Below are positions 16,220 to 25,276 of a stretch of 37,562 nt of DNA, one piece after another. The translations under genes and the position numbers were made by a program. A model generated the notes under the pieces. The model was not told the DNA's origin. It searched no databases and saw only the letters and a list, made by a program, of their open reading frames with translations. This stretch comes from Prevotellaceae bacterium UBA2448 (lineage in GTDB: Bacteria > Bacteroidota > Bacteroidia > Bacteroidales > Bacteroidaceae). The stretch spans positions 32,275-69,836 of the forward strand of contig DDQG01000028.1 of NCBI GenBank assembly GCA_002342585.1. The letters are read 5' to 3'. Each line of letters opens with the position of its first letter. The stretch's first letter is position 1.

Positions 16220-16234
16220 TTTTATCTCTTGTTT

Positions 16235-17758
16235 TTATTCTCCTATGAGAGCTTTACGCATCTTGGCTACTTGCTTTGAAGGCTTTTCCATAAGTGATAA
16301 TTGCCAAGTTTCGTGGTTAAGCACGATTCCTATTGGGTTGAGCAGAGCATCGTAGTCGATGTCGTCAGTTGTATCTACATATCTGCGTAGTAGGGCAGTG
16401 GCATCGGTTGCCTCTTGAGTAGTTCCCATTATTTCCTGAAGTGCCTGCCAGAATTCTTCCTCTGTGAATCCTCGTTGCAACTCCTTATAATAGCGATTGT
16501 ATAGCAAACGCATGAAGTCGTCGAGAGAATGCTCATTCTTTGTTGTTGTTCTTATCTTTGCGTCGAAGAGAAGTCCCATGTATGAGCCTTTGTTATAGTA
16601 TGAGAAAGCTACATCTCGGTGATTTCCTTTGTCGCCCATGAAGTCGAGCCAGATGTCGTAACTGCTCTGACGCAGAGTCATGTGCTTGTGTCCTTCATAT
16701 ATCTCGATGTCGTGGATGTATCGGGAGTAAATGCCAAGCAGTTCTTCTGTTGTGATGATTTTTCCGCGTCGCAACATCTGTGCTGAGTAGTAGCTTGTGA
16801 AACCTTCGCTGAACCACAGAAGTGGGGTGAATGGTTCCTGAGAGTAGTCGAACGGACCAAGTTCTATTGGTCGTATGCGCTTTACATTATACAGATGGAA
16901 ATATTCGTGAGCAATGAAGTCGAGTTCGCGAATATAATCTGCACGACTCTTTGTTGTAAATCGTCCGCTGCTATAGTCAGCCTGAGAATTCAGGTGTTCT
17001 AGTCCGCCACCTACGCCTTCCATGTTGATGATGCAGTAGTTGTCGTAGGGCACTTCTTTCATTATTTCTGTTGCAGCATCGACCATTGCTATGAAGTCCT
17101 TCTTGAATGTGGAACCTTCGTAGTCGTCGCCTGGATCGAATGCAAACTCGTATTCATGTCCGTTGTGGGCAAATTTCTCTACGAAGTGGTTGCCGAAGAG
17201 GATAGGGGAGTCGTAAAGTATGTCGAAGTCGGGAACGATGAATTTGCATTTTGTTCCTTTCTCGACTTTCAATCCTGTGCTGACATATTTCCAATTGTCT
17301 GGTATGATGTAGCTGACCTCTACAGGTTCGTACTTGTGTCCCTGTTCGTACATGAATGTTCCGTTTCCTGCAATAAAGGCTCCTTCGGGACGAATGCGAC
17401 TGTTTGCTACATCCATTACATTGGCATAAGTGCGATAGCTTACAAGAATTGTATCTGCTCCAGCCATATTTACAATCCAGGTGCTTTTGCGGTACTTGCT
17501 CCAAGTCAGGGCTGTTCCGTTGGTTTTAGTAGCCTTGAAGTCAGTTACATACTTCGGATAATTGAGGACATCGTAGTATCCTGGTGCCCAAATAGGCATT
17601 TGGAGTTCTACTTTCTGTTGTCCTTTCTCTGATGCCACATACTGAAGTTTTACGTTCAGATACTTGCCTACTGTGTCAATCTCCACAGTATAACTCATTT
17701 TTGCAGATGTTGCTACTGCAGCCATCATGGTGACTGCTAAAAAGAATAGTTTCTTCAT
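16235..17758 (-). CDS. M61 family metallopeptidase, exported
   Basis: This 507-residue protein has a signal peptide (about residues 1-19) and the M61 glycyl-aminopeptidase fold: an N-terminal beta-sandwich, GGGLEHLNSQ near residue 250, the zinc motif HEYFHLYNVKRIRP near 284, and the third zinc ligand region WFSEGFTSYY near 316. All catalytic residues are present. Typical M61 enzymes are near 600 residues and end in a PDZ domain; here the chain stops soon after the catalytic and helical domains, so the PDZ domain appears to be missing or vestigial. It is monocistronic between a tRNA gene and a divergent K+ channel gene. Confidence 0.9.
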   Translation of the reverse strand: MKKLFFLAVTMMAAVATSAKMSYTVEIDTVGKYLNVKLQYVASEKGQQKVELQMPIWAPGYYDVLNYPKYVTDFKATKTNGTALTWSKYRKSTWIVNMAGADTILVSYRTYANVMDVANSRIRPEGAFIAGNGTFMYEQGHKYEPVEVSYIIPDNWKYVSTGLKVEKGTKCKFIVPDFDILYDSPILFGNHFVEKFAHNGHEYEFAFDPGDDYEGSTFKKDFIAMVDAATEIMKEVPYDNYCIINMEGVGGGLEHLNSQADYSSGRFTTKSRADYIRELDFIAHEYFHLYNVKRIRPIELGPFDYSQEPFTPLLWFSEGFTSYYSAQMLRRGKIITTEELLGIYSRYIHDIEIYEGHKHMTLRQSSYDIWLDFMGDKGNHRDVAFSYYNKGSYMGLLFDAKIRTTTKNEHSLDDFMRLLYNRYYKELQRGFTEEEFWQALQEIMGTTQEATDATALLRRYVDTTDDIDYDALLNPIGIVLNHETWQLSLMEKPSKQVAKMRKALIGE

Positions 17759-17784
17759 GTTTGTTTTGTTTTATTTTGTTTTTG

Positions 17785-17875
17785 CAAAGGTATATAAAAA
17801 TGTAGAAAAACATCGTCTGTCAAGATTATTTTGTTTTTTGCTATTTCGTTATTTATGGAATAATCTCTAATTTTG
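17785..17875. promoter_or_regulatory. Divergent promoter region, M61 peptidase and K+ channel
   Basis: The minus strand carries TACCTTTG (17792-17785) for the peptidase. The plus strand carries TAATTTTG (17868-17875) for the channel gene. Neither has a perfect TTTG -33 element at the usual distance; a TTTCG lies near 17844-17848 for the channel. Confidence 0.5.
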
Positions 17876-17895
17876 CTGCATAAATACGTTTCGCT

Positions 17896-18717
17896 ATGAA
17901 AAAGTTGATTGCTTTGTTGAAAGACAAGCCCCGTTTGTGGCATATTATATTCGAGTCGGATGATGCTCCTTCTCGCGGATTCGACCTTGCTGTAATGATA
18001 GCTATTGTGCTTAGTCTTATTGTTGCATTTGTTGAAAGTATGCCTCGAGTTGCTGGTGTTTATAAGGATATCCTTACAATTATGGAATACACTCTTACGG
18101 GCTTTTTCACAATTGAATATATTCTTCGTGTTTATTGTTCGCCAGTAAAGAGGGACTATGTACTCAGTTTCTTCGGAATCATTGACCTTCTGGCTACTCT
18201 TCCGCTCTATCTTGGTTTTCTGCTGCCTTCGGCAAAGTATATGTTTATCTTGCGAACTTTCCGACTCATTCGTATTTTCCGTGTATTGAAACTCTTTGTC
18301 TTCATCAACGAAGGATATCTTTTGTTGGAAAGTATCAAACGCAGTCTTAACAAGATACTCGTTTATTTCCTCTTCGTCATTGTGCTCGTTACCATAATCG
18401 GAACAATTATGTATATGATTGAAGGTCAGCTACCAAACACTCAGTTTACAGATATTCCTTCCAGCATATACTGGGCAATAGTCACACTTACTACTGTGGG
18501 TTATGGCGACATTACTCCAGTAACGGGAATCGGACGCCTGCTTTCTGGTCTTGTAATGATTCTCGGTTACACTATCATTGCTGTGCCAACAGGTATTGTT
18601 AGTGCTACGATGATTGACGAAACCCGCAAGAAAGGCAAGAATGGTAGATGCCCTCGTTGTAATGAAAAAACGGATCTTGATGCCAACTATTGCAAACATT
18701 GTGGAGAACGCCTATAG
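17896..18717 (+). CDS. Voltage-gated-type potassium channel with C-terminal zinc ribbon
   Basis: This 273-residue inner membrane protein has six transmembrane segments plus a pore loop. S4 (residues 117-132) carries R/K at every third position (LRTFRLIRIFRVLK), and the selectivity filter is TTVGYGD at 199-205. After S6 a short basic linker (RKKGKNG) leads to a zinc ribbon with C252, C255, C266 and C269 (CPRC...CKHC). The S4 charges imply voltage sensing and the filter implies K+ selectivity. The zinc ribbon takes the place of a larger cytoplasmic regulatory domain and could assist tetramerisation or ligand sensing; that is inference. Confidence 0.92.
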   Translation: MKKLIALLKDKPRLWHIIFESDDAPSRGFDLAVMIAIVLSLIVAFVESMPRVAGVYKDILTIMEYTLTGFFTIEYILRVYCSPVKRDYVLSFFGIIDLLATLPLYLGFLLPSAKYMFILRTFRLIRIFRVLKLFVFINEGYLLLESIKRSLNKILVYFLFVIVLVTIIGTIMYMIEGQLPNTQFTDIPSSIYWAIVTLTTVGYGDITPVTGIGRLLSGLVMILGYTIIAVPTGIVSATMIDETRKKGKNGRCPRCNEKTDLDANYCKHCGERL

Positions 18718-18920
18718 GGTTGGCACACTTTTTCCTTATATATAAATAATGTATAAGTGTTTTTTCTGAATTTAATTGTTTTTTGGGGGTGAAGTAAATT
18801 TCTATGCACAATAAATCATAAAAAAATAGCCCCAAAACGACACTAAAAGGAGTATTAAGTAGTCTTTATGGGTTATAATTAAAAAAAAAGGCGTGCACAA
18901 TAATTTTTTTTTGTTAAAAA
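18718..18920. other. AT-rich intergenic region with inverted and direct repeats
   Basis: No gene is seen. TTTTGGGG at 18781-18788 can pair with CCCCAAAA at 18830-18837 across a 41-nt loop, which may terminate the channel transcript. TGCACAATAA occurs twice as a direct repeat (18805-18814 and 18894-18903). Confidence 0.5.
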
Positions 18921-18953
18921 TTTGGTTGGTGTTTGCTAAACGTCTTAACTTTG
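18921..18953 (+). promoter_or_regulatory. Promoter of the small outer membrane protein gene
   Basis: TTTG (18921-18924) and TAACTTTG (18946-18953) are spaced by 21 bp. The predicted leader is about 75 nt and contains a small hairpin at 18973-18987 (GAGGT-GTTAT-ACCTC). Confidence 0.75.
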
Positions 18954-19033
18954 CGTCGAAAAATAAAACGAAGAGGTGTTATACCTCCAGTTTAAATTAA
19001 GATTTTTATTATTAACTTAAAATTATTTAGATT

Positions 19034-19606
19034 ATGAAGAAGGTTATTCTTGCTGCTCTCGTAGCAGTTGCTTCACTCAGTGCAAACGCACAGGTTTATT
19101 TAGGTGGTAAGCTCGGTTTTAATGCTGGTAAGGCTTTTGACGGTGCTGACAATACTACAAAGTTTGAAATCGCTCCTGAAATTGGTTACAACATCAATGA
19201 AAAGTGGGCTGTAGGTCTCGAAATTGGTTTCTCTACTCAGAATGGTGCCTTCAATACTGAAGCAGCTCTTCTCCCTATCCCAACTAGTGGTACTAAGTAT
19301 GGTAAGAGCGACAACCGTTTCTCAATTGCTCCATACGCTCGTTGGACATTCGCTAAGACTGGTATCGCATCATTCTTCATCGATGGTGGTTTCGCAACTG
19401 TATTCCTTAACAATAGCCGTGGTAACCTCTGGAACATCAGTGTTCGTCCAGGTGTTAAACTCTCTGCTTCAGAGAAGGTTGACTTCGTAGCTCAGATTGC
19501 TGCTCTTGGTTACACTTGGGCTTCTAAGAACGCAGGTAAGATGGGTACATTCGGTCTGAATGTTGACAACACTGCTATCAAGTTCGGTGTTTACTACAAC
19601 TTCTAA
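19034..19606 (+). CDS. Small outer membrane beta-barrel protein
   Basis: This 190-residue protein has a clear signal peptide (residues 1-19, ANA/Q). The mature chain is a predicted eight-stranded barrel with alternating strands (VYLGGKLGFNAG, KFEIAPEIGYNINEKWAVGLEIGF, SIAPYARWTF, ISVRPGVKLS) and ends in an aromatic residue, YYNF, as recognised by the outer membrane assembly machinery. It resembles the generic Bacteroidetes OMP_b-brl families. Codon use looks strongly biased (GGT, GCT, AAG, AAC), which with a strong promoter and terminator suggests an abundant protein. Function beyond a surface barrel is unknown. Confidence 0.88.
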   Translation: MKKVILAALVAVASLSANAQVYLGGKLGFNAGKAFDGADNTTKFEIAPEIGYNINEKWAVGLEIGFSTQNGAFNTEAALLPIPTSGTKYGKSDNRFSIAPYARWTFAKTGIASFFIDGGFATVFLNNSRGNLWNISVRPGVKLSASEKVDFVAQIAALGYTWASKNAGKMGTFGLNVDNTAIKFGVYYNF

Positions 19607-19630
19607 TCAACAGATTACAGTTAAATATAG

Positions 19631-19667
19631 AGAATGCTCAGCCGAGTGCTGAGCATTCTTTTTTTTT
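19631..19667 (+). terminator. Terminator of the small outer membrane protein gene
   Basis: An 11-bp perfect stem (AGAATGCTCAG with CTGAGCATTCT) and 7-nt loop are followed by a run of nine or more T residues. Confidence 0.92.
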
Positions 19668-19680
19668 AGTTAGGGATTCT

Positions 19681-19764
19681 ATGTTCACGGGTTGTGAACA
19701 TGTGTTCGCAAGTTATGAACATAAGTTCATAAGCCGTGAACATATGTTCATAAGTTATGAACAT
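19681..19764. repeat. Four tandem 21-bp palindromic units
   Basis: Units begin at 19681, 19702, 19723 and 19744. Each has the form ATGTTCA-N7-TGAACAT, an imperfect palindrome, with substitutions that mostly leave the GTTC and GAACAT edges intact. A 21-bp spacing places all centres on one face of the helix. The array lies between the barrel terminator and the promoter of the large CotH gene. An open frame of 32 codons crosses it but only because 21 is divisible by three. Confidence 0.9.
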
Positions 19765-19784
19765 AGATTTGTCAGTTAGGAAAA

Positions 19785-19894
19785 AGAAAATTCCTGGCGT
19801 AGTAATAGAAAATACCTAGTGAAGTAGAAGAAAATACCTAGTGAAGTAAAAGAAAACACTTGATAGGGTAAAAGATATTTCTTGGCAAGGTGGA
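19785..19894. repeat. Five degenerate tandem 22-bp units
   Basis: Units start at 19785, 19807, 19829, 19851 and 19873. The second and third are nearly identical (AGAAAATACCTAGTGAAGTA) and the outer units are more diverged. The array directly follows the 21-bp palindrome array and precedes the large CotH promoter. Confidence 0.85.
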
Positions 19895-19910
19895 AAAGAA
19901 ATTTGAATAA

Positions 19911-19956
19911 AAAATCACTTTTATTCGTGATTTTTATATTCTTATCTGTAACTTTG
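19911..19956 (+). promoter_or_regulatory. Promoter region of the large CotH gene with hairpin
   Basis: A hairpin AAAATCAC/GTGATTTT (19911-19934) precedes a -7 element TAACTTTG (19949-19956). No good TTTG lies at the expected -33 position, since the hairpin arm occupies it. Transcription would start near 19963, about 38 nt before the ATG. Confidence 0.55.
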
Positions 19957-20000
19957 CGGCGTAATAACTAATCTTTTACTTTCTTTTGATACATACAGCT

Positions 20001-23000
20001 ATGAAAACATCTTCCACCATCATACGTAAACAATGCAGAATTCTGACTCTGTTTGTACTTCTGTTTGTGCAGTCTGTTTGTGCGTTTGCCGGACAATGGG
20101 TTGACGTTACTGATGCTTTTGTAAAGAATCCTCGTTTCGATGGGAACAGTTATGCGAATTGGGAGGGAACAGCTCTGAGTGGAAACGGAGCTGTGAACAA
20201 TGCTGAGCATTACTATAAAACCTACGACACATATCAGCGGCTGACAGGTCTGACTCCTGGTAAGTATCGTGTTAGTGTTCAGGCATTTTATCGCATGGGT
20301 TCTTCTGCCAACGACTATTCCCTCTATTCGAGTGGGGATTACTCAGAATCGCAGATTGCTACTGTCTTTGCTCGTTCTACATCGAACTATTACGATGTGC
20401 CTATGGTATGTGCTTCAAGTGCCGCATTGAGTCAGAGTCTGGGCGGAGGAACTGCTGCTGTTGGCAACGGCTTAGTCATTCCTAACAATATGGCTGCTGC
20501 AAATGCTTGGTTTGAAGCTGGTTATTATAAAAACTCTGTGGAGTGTGAGGTAGATGAAGACGGCCTGTTGACGATTGGTATTTTCAAGGAGAATGTTATA
20601 CATGAAGATTGGACTTGTCTTGACAACTGGAAACTGGAATATTATGAGGAACAGGAGGTAGTTCGTATCACCAGTTTGTCGTTCGATAAGAAGATAATGA
20701 CTGTAGCAAAGGGAAAAACTCTGGCTCTGAATCCAAACATACTGCCGGAGAATGCTACAAACAAGACTCTGAAGTGGACTTCGTCTGACGAGAATGTTGC
20801 TACAGTAGATGCCGACGGAGTGGTAACTGGTGTGAAAGGAGGTAAGGCTGTGATTACAGCTACTACTACAGATATGTCGGGTCTTTCTGCAAGTGTGAAG
20901 ATAACAGTTTACAATGTCCTCACCTCTGATAGGTCGTGGGTAGATGTTACTGATGATTATATAATTAATCCGAGATTCGATGGAAATGACCGTAAAACCG
21001 GTTGGGAGGGTACTGCCTTTGGTGGCGCAAATCCTAAGGAAAATGCAGAACATTATAATACTCTGTACGACACATATCAGCCGGTGAAAGGACTGCCAGC
21101 AGGAAAATTCCGCCTGAGCCTGAATGCTTTCTATCGAATGGGTAGTTCTGCTAACGACTATAATCTGTTCAATAGTGGGGACTATGCAGGCTATCAGTAT
21201 GCCCAGCTTTATGCTGTGTCAACAAAAGATACTTACTCTTCTCCTGTTGTGCCACTTGCATCAGGACTGAGTAAGACAAATTATGGTGGAGCAACTGCTT
21301 CTTTCTACAATCAGGACGAATATACATATTATTATGTGCCAAACAATATGGCTGCTGCCGATGCTTGGTTCAATCAGGGCTACTACCAAAATATGGTAGA
21401 GGATATAAATGTTGCCAGCGACGGACTGTTGACTATTGGAATCAAGAAAGAACAGGGATTGGATGGAGACTGGACTTGTCTTGATAACTGGAAACTCGAG
21501 TGCTATTGTTCTGTAAAACTCATCACGAGTCTTACTCTGTCTCAGACCTCGGCACAGCTTGTCAACAGCGAAACTTTGCAGCTTTCAGCAACAATCCTGC
21601 CTGCTGTGGCTTGTTTCCGTAAACTGGAATGGACTTCGTCAGATGAAAGTGTTGTAAAGGTTGATGCCAACGGATTGGTTACGGCTGTAGGCACAGGTAA
21701 GGCTGTGGTTACTGCTTCTACAACTGATGGTTCGGAGAAATCTGCTACTTGCGAAATCCTTGTTGTGGCAAATGATATCACTTCCGAGAATGTTCTTATC
21801 AACGAAATTATGGTGTATAATGTGGATGTATATCTTGATCCTTCGTTCAACTACGGACCTTGGGTAGAGCTCTACAATCCGTCGAATACAACAGTTTCGT
21901 TGGGCGGTTTGTATGTTACGGATGATGCTAATAATCTGAAAAAGCATAAATTGGTTGACGACTATGGCGTTTTGCCAGCTCATGGTTTTGCTATACTAAA
22001 CTTCGACCATCATGAGGTGTGGACAAAGGCAAGTTATCGCCAGATTGATGATGAATTGAACTCAAAAGGCGGTACAATCATCCTTTCCGACGGAGAGCAG
22101 ATACTTGCACAGCAAACCTATCCTGCTCCGATAAGTCGTATGTCTTATGCACGCATTACCGATGGCGGAGACCTGTGGGGCATTGCAGGCAATCCTACAC
22201 CAGGAGAAAGCAATGTGGACGGCGAATATGCTACTTCTCAGTTGGCAGCTCCAGTAGTGGATACTCCTGCACAACTGTTTGATAGTCCTCTCACCATAAG
22301 AGTGACTATACCAGAAGGAACAACTCTTCGCTATACAACCGACGGAACTACTCCGACACTAAAGAACGGCAGCATATCTGAAACCGGTGTCTTTTCTGTC
22401 GATGCCACTACTTGCTACCGCTTCCGCCTCTTCCAGGAAGGTAAGTTGCCAAGTACTGTAGTTACGCGTTCTTATATAGAGAACAACGGCAACGAGCCAT
22501 TCCCGATTATTTCTATCGTCACAGACAATCGCAACATCTGGGGAGCTACCTATGGAGTTTTCTCGAAGAGTTCGAACGGACGCCCAGGTAACGGACAGAC
22601 CGATGCTTGCAACTGGAATATGGATTGGGATCGTCCTGTAAACTTTGAGTATATCACCACCCAAGGTGAGTGTGTGGTAAGTCAGGAGTGCGATTTCGCT
22701 ACTTGCGGTGGCTGGAGTCGTGCATGGAATCCTCACGCATTCAAGCTTAAGGCTAAGAAAACCTACGACCTGCTGAACAGTTTTGACTATCAGTTCTTCG
22801 CAGGAAAACCATACTTGAAACACAAAACTCTTCAGATACGTAATGGCGGAAACGACACTTCTGCACGTATAAAGGATGCAGGCATTCAGGGCGTTATTGA
22901 GAAGAGTGGTATCTATGCCGACTATCAGTCGTGGAAACCTGTTCATGTGTTTATTAATGGTTCTCCATATGCAGTTCTTAATATGCGTGAACCAAACAAT

Positions 23001-25253
23001 AAGGATTATGCATACAGCAACTATGGTTACGATACTGACCTGATTGATCAGTTTGAGATTTGTCCAGACTCAGGTTATGTGCAAATGCGAGGCACAGAGG
23101 AAAGTTTCCAGCGTTGGTACGACCTTTCTCAAAATGCTGCTGATGAATCTGTATATTCAGAAATTTCCAACTTAGTTGATATGGATAACTATATCAACTA
23201 TATGGCTATCCAATTCTATATTGGAAATTGGGACTGGCCACAGAACAACGTGAAAGGCTTCCGTAGTGTGGAAGATGGAAAGTTCCACTTCGTATTCTTC
23301 GACCTTGATGGTGCTCTTTCTACTTCAACGCCGTTCTATACATTCTGGCAGAAACAGAATTATCAGTTCGATACTCTTCATGGTTACGATTATTCAAATA
23401 ATCAGAGTATAGAGGGCCGACGCCTTACTTTGGAGATAAAGTTCGTGACTATCTTCATGAATATGCTTCAGAACGGTGAATTCTACAAGAAGTTTGTCGA
23501 TGCATACTGTCTCGTGGCAGGTTCGGTATTTACTCCAGATTTGACTAGTGATGTGATTTACAATCGTGCTAATCAACTTGCTCAAGGAGGCTATGTGAAT
23601 CCGTGGGGAACAGCAAATGATATTATCAATAATTTTGCTTCTCGTCAGACTCCGCTGATTGATCATCTCCAGTACTTCTTAGGGCTCTATGATGAATCTC
23701 GTTTCAAGGCTTCACTCTCAAGCAATATAGATGAAGGACGTATCTTGCTGAACGACCAGCCTGTCCCAACAGGAAAGTTCAGTGGTTCGCTCTTCCTGCC
23801 TATAACTCTTCGTGCTGAAGCTCCTGCAGGTTATAAGTTTGCAGGGTGGGGAGCAGAAGGCAGTTCTGTTACTACTACTATCTTCCCAATGGGTTCTGAG
23901 TGGAAGTATTATGATGGTGGCAGCTTGAGTGGAACATGGAATGCGTTGAACTATTCCGATACTCAATGGTCGTCTGGCGAAACTCCTATCGGTTACGACT
24001 ATAACAATCAGCATCCGGAAATAGTTACTACAACACAGGGCTATTTGCCGACCTATTATCTGCGTAAGAAATTCACTCTAAGTAATGTGTCAGCAAATAA
24101 TACATATCAACTCGACTGGATTGCTGACGACGGATTCGTAGTATATGTAAACGGCACGGAGGCAGGACGATATAATATGCCTACAGGAACTATCAGTTAT
24201 GATACCTATGCAACCAGCTATGCTCGTAATAATCCAGATAACGGAACGATGATTCTCGATGCTTCGCTCTTCCGTAATGGAAATAACTGTATTGCCGTAG
24301 AACTTCATAATAATGCAAGCAACTCTACAGATATCTATTGGAATGCAGAACTCAGCGTGCAGGGCACAAGTGCTGATATGCAGATCGTTTCTACTGAGAA
24401 AGAATATGAGATTAAATCAGCTGATGATGTTAAGTTGCAAGCTATTTGGGAGCCTCTCTCTGGCGAGGAACTCATCGCAGCAGGAGCTACACCTGTGAAG
24501 ATTAACGAAGTGAGTGCTGCCAATTCGGTTTATCTCAACGAATATTTCAAGAAGAACGACTGGATTGAGCTTTATAACACTACAGATAAGGATATTGACA
24601 TAGCAGGTATGTACATATCAGATAATCTGAAGAAACCACAGAAGTATCAGATTCCTGCTGCTTCAGAGGTAATGGCTACATATACAACCATAATTCCTGC
24701 TCACGGATATATGGTGATATGGGCTGACCAGTTATTGCCGGAGAGTCAGATTCATACAGGTTTCAAGTTGGGTAATGCCGATGATGAGGTCGTAATGCTT
24801 ACTGCTGCTGACGGCACTTGGAGCGATACTCTGTCATATAAGATGCACGATGGAGTTCAGTCTGTCGGACTCTATCCCGATGGTGGCTCTCAGGCTTACG
24901 TGATGGATGTTCCTACAATCGGAGAGTCTAATATCCTCACTTCCTATGCTACTGCTTTTGAGCAGTACCGTCCAGAACCAACACCACCACAGCCTGATGC
25001 TGTTCGCGAAGTTAAGTCTGATGGCGATTTGCGTATTGCATACTCAGGTTCTGTTCTTGCTATTACAGCTGACTCGCCAATGACTGTTGCAGTAGATGTT
25101 TACAATGCAGCGGGTCAGAGGGTTTATTCAACCTCGACAGACGTCTATGGTTCCGCATCGGTGTCTCTTGCAGACCTCAGCAACGGAGTTTATGTTGCAA
25201 AGGTTAGCAACAGCAATGACAATCGTTGTCAGCTGAAATTCGTAAGACGATAA
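20001..25253 (+). CDS. Large multidomain CotH-kinase-family surface protein with lamin-tail domains and T9SS tail
   Basis: This 1750-residue secreted protein has, in order: signal peptide (1-31); an approximately 185-residue module (33-215) and its duplicate (312-502), both with WVDVTD, NPRFDG, NAEHY, YDTYQ, AFYRMGSSANDY and DWTCLDNWKLE; a BIG2-type Ig domain after each copy (218-307 and 506-590); a lamin-tail domain (594-733); a chitobiase C-terminal-like domain (745-825); a CotH kinase domain (830-1230) with RNGGND and FFDLDGAL; a beta-sandwich domain (1297-1454); a second lamin-tail domain (1497-1645); and a T9SS type A sorting domain (1670-1750) with VDVYNAAGQRVYS, LSNGVYVAKV and a basic end. 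CotH proteins are atypical secreted kinases; substrates here are unknown. The ATG at 20001 gives a good signal peptide; an upstream TTG is less likely. Confidence 0.88.
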   Translation: MKTSSTIIRKQCRILTLFVLLFVQSVCAFAGQWVDVTDAFVKNPRFDGNSYANWEGTALSGNGAVNNAEHYYKTYDTYQRLTGLTPGKYRVSVQAFYRMGSSANDYSLYSSGDYSESQIATVFARSTSNYYDVPMVCASSAALSQSLGGGTAAVGNGLVIPNNMAAANAWFEAGYYKNSVECEVDEDGLLTIGIFKENVIHEDWTCLDNWKLEYYEEQEVVRITSLSFDKKIMTVAKGKTLALNPNILPENATNKTLKWTSSDENVATVDADGVVTGVKGGKAVITATTTDMSGLSASVKITVYNVLTSDRSWVDVTDDYIINPRFDGNDRKTGWEGTAFGGANPKENAEHYNTLYDTYQPVKGLPAGKFRLSLNAFYRMGSSANDYNLFNSGDYAGYQYAQLYAVSTKDTYSSPVVPLASGLSKTNYGGATASFYNQDEYTYYYVPNNMAAADAWFNQGYYQNMVEDINVASDGLLTIGIKKEQGLDGDWTCLDNWKLECYCSVKLITSLTLSQTSAQLVNSETLQLSATILPAVACFRKLEWTSSDESVVKVDANGLVTAVGTGKAVVTASTTDGSEKSATCEILVVANDITSENVLINEIMVYNVDVYLDPSFNYGPWVELYNPSNTTVSLGGLYVTDDANNLKKHKLVDDYGVLPAHGFAILNFDHHEVWTKASYRQIDDELNSKGGTIILSDGEQILAQQTYPAPISRMSYARITDGGDLWGIAGNPTPGESNVDGEYATSQLAAPVVDTPAQLFDSPLTIRVTIPEGTTLRYTTDGTTPTLKNGSISETGVFSVDATTCYRFRLFQEGKLPSTVVTRSYIENNGNEPFPIISIVTDNRNIWGATYGVFSKSSNGRPGNGQTDACNWNMDWDRPVNFEYITTQGECVVSQECDFATCGGWSRAWNPHAFKLKAKKTYDLLNSFDYQFFAGKPYLKHKTLQIRNGGNDTSARIKDAGIQGVIEKSGIYADYQSWKPVHVFINGSPYAVLNMREPNNKDYAYSNYGYDTDLIDQFEICPDSGYVQMRGTEESFQRWYDLSQNAADESVYSEISNLVDMDNYINYMAIQFYIGNWDWPQNNVKGFRSVEDGKFHFVFFDLDGALSTSTPFYTFWQKQNYQFDTLHGYDYSNNQSIEGRRLTLEIKFVTIFMNMLQNGEFYKKFVDAYCLVAGSVFTPDLTSDVIYNRANQLAQGGYVNPWGTANDIINNFASRQTPLIDHLQYFLGLYDESRFKASLSSNIDEGRILLNDQPVPTGKFSGSLFLPITLRAEAPAGYKFAGWGAEGSSVTTTIFPMGSEWKYYDGGSLSGTWNALNYSDTQWSSGETPIGYDYNNQHPEIVTTTQGYLPTYYLRKKFTLSNVSANNTYQLDWIADDGFVVYVNGTEAGRYNMPTGTISYDTYATSYARNNPDNGTMILDASLFRNGNNCIAVELHNNASNSTDIYWNAELSVQGTSADMQIVSTEKEYEIKSADDVKLQAIWEPLSGEELIAAGATPVKINEVSAANSVYLNEYFKKNDWIELYNTTDKDIDIAGMYISDNLKKPQKYQIPAASEVMATYTTIIPAHGYMVIWADQLLPESQIHTGFKLGNADDEVVMLTAADGTWSDTLSYKMHDGVQSVGLYPDGGSQAYVMDVPTIGESNILTSYATAFEQYRPEPTPPQPDAVREVKSDGDLRIAYSGSVLAITADSPMTVAVDVYNAAGQRVYSTSTDVYGSASVSLADLSNGVYVAKVSNSNDNRCQLKFVRR

Positions 25254-25276
25254 TAATACAATATCTGTATAGAAAA

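Noticed and set aside
19681..19779. Possible 32-residue peptide across the 21-bp palindromes (heptad ending in EH)
   Set aside because: The open frame follows from a period divisible by three; no promoter or ribosome-binding site is seen, and palindromic symmetry explains the sequence better.
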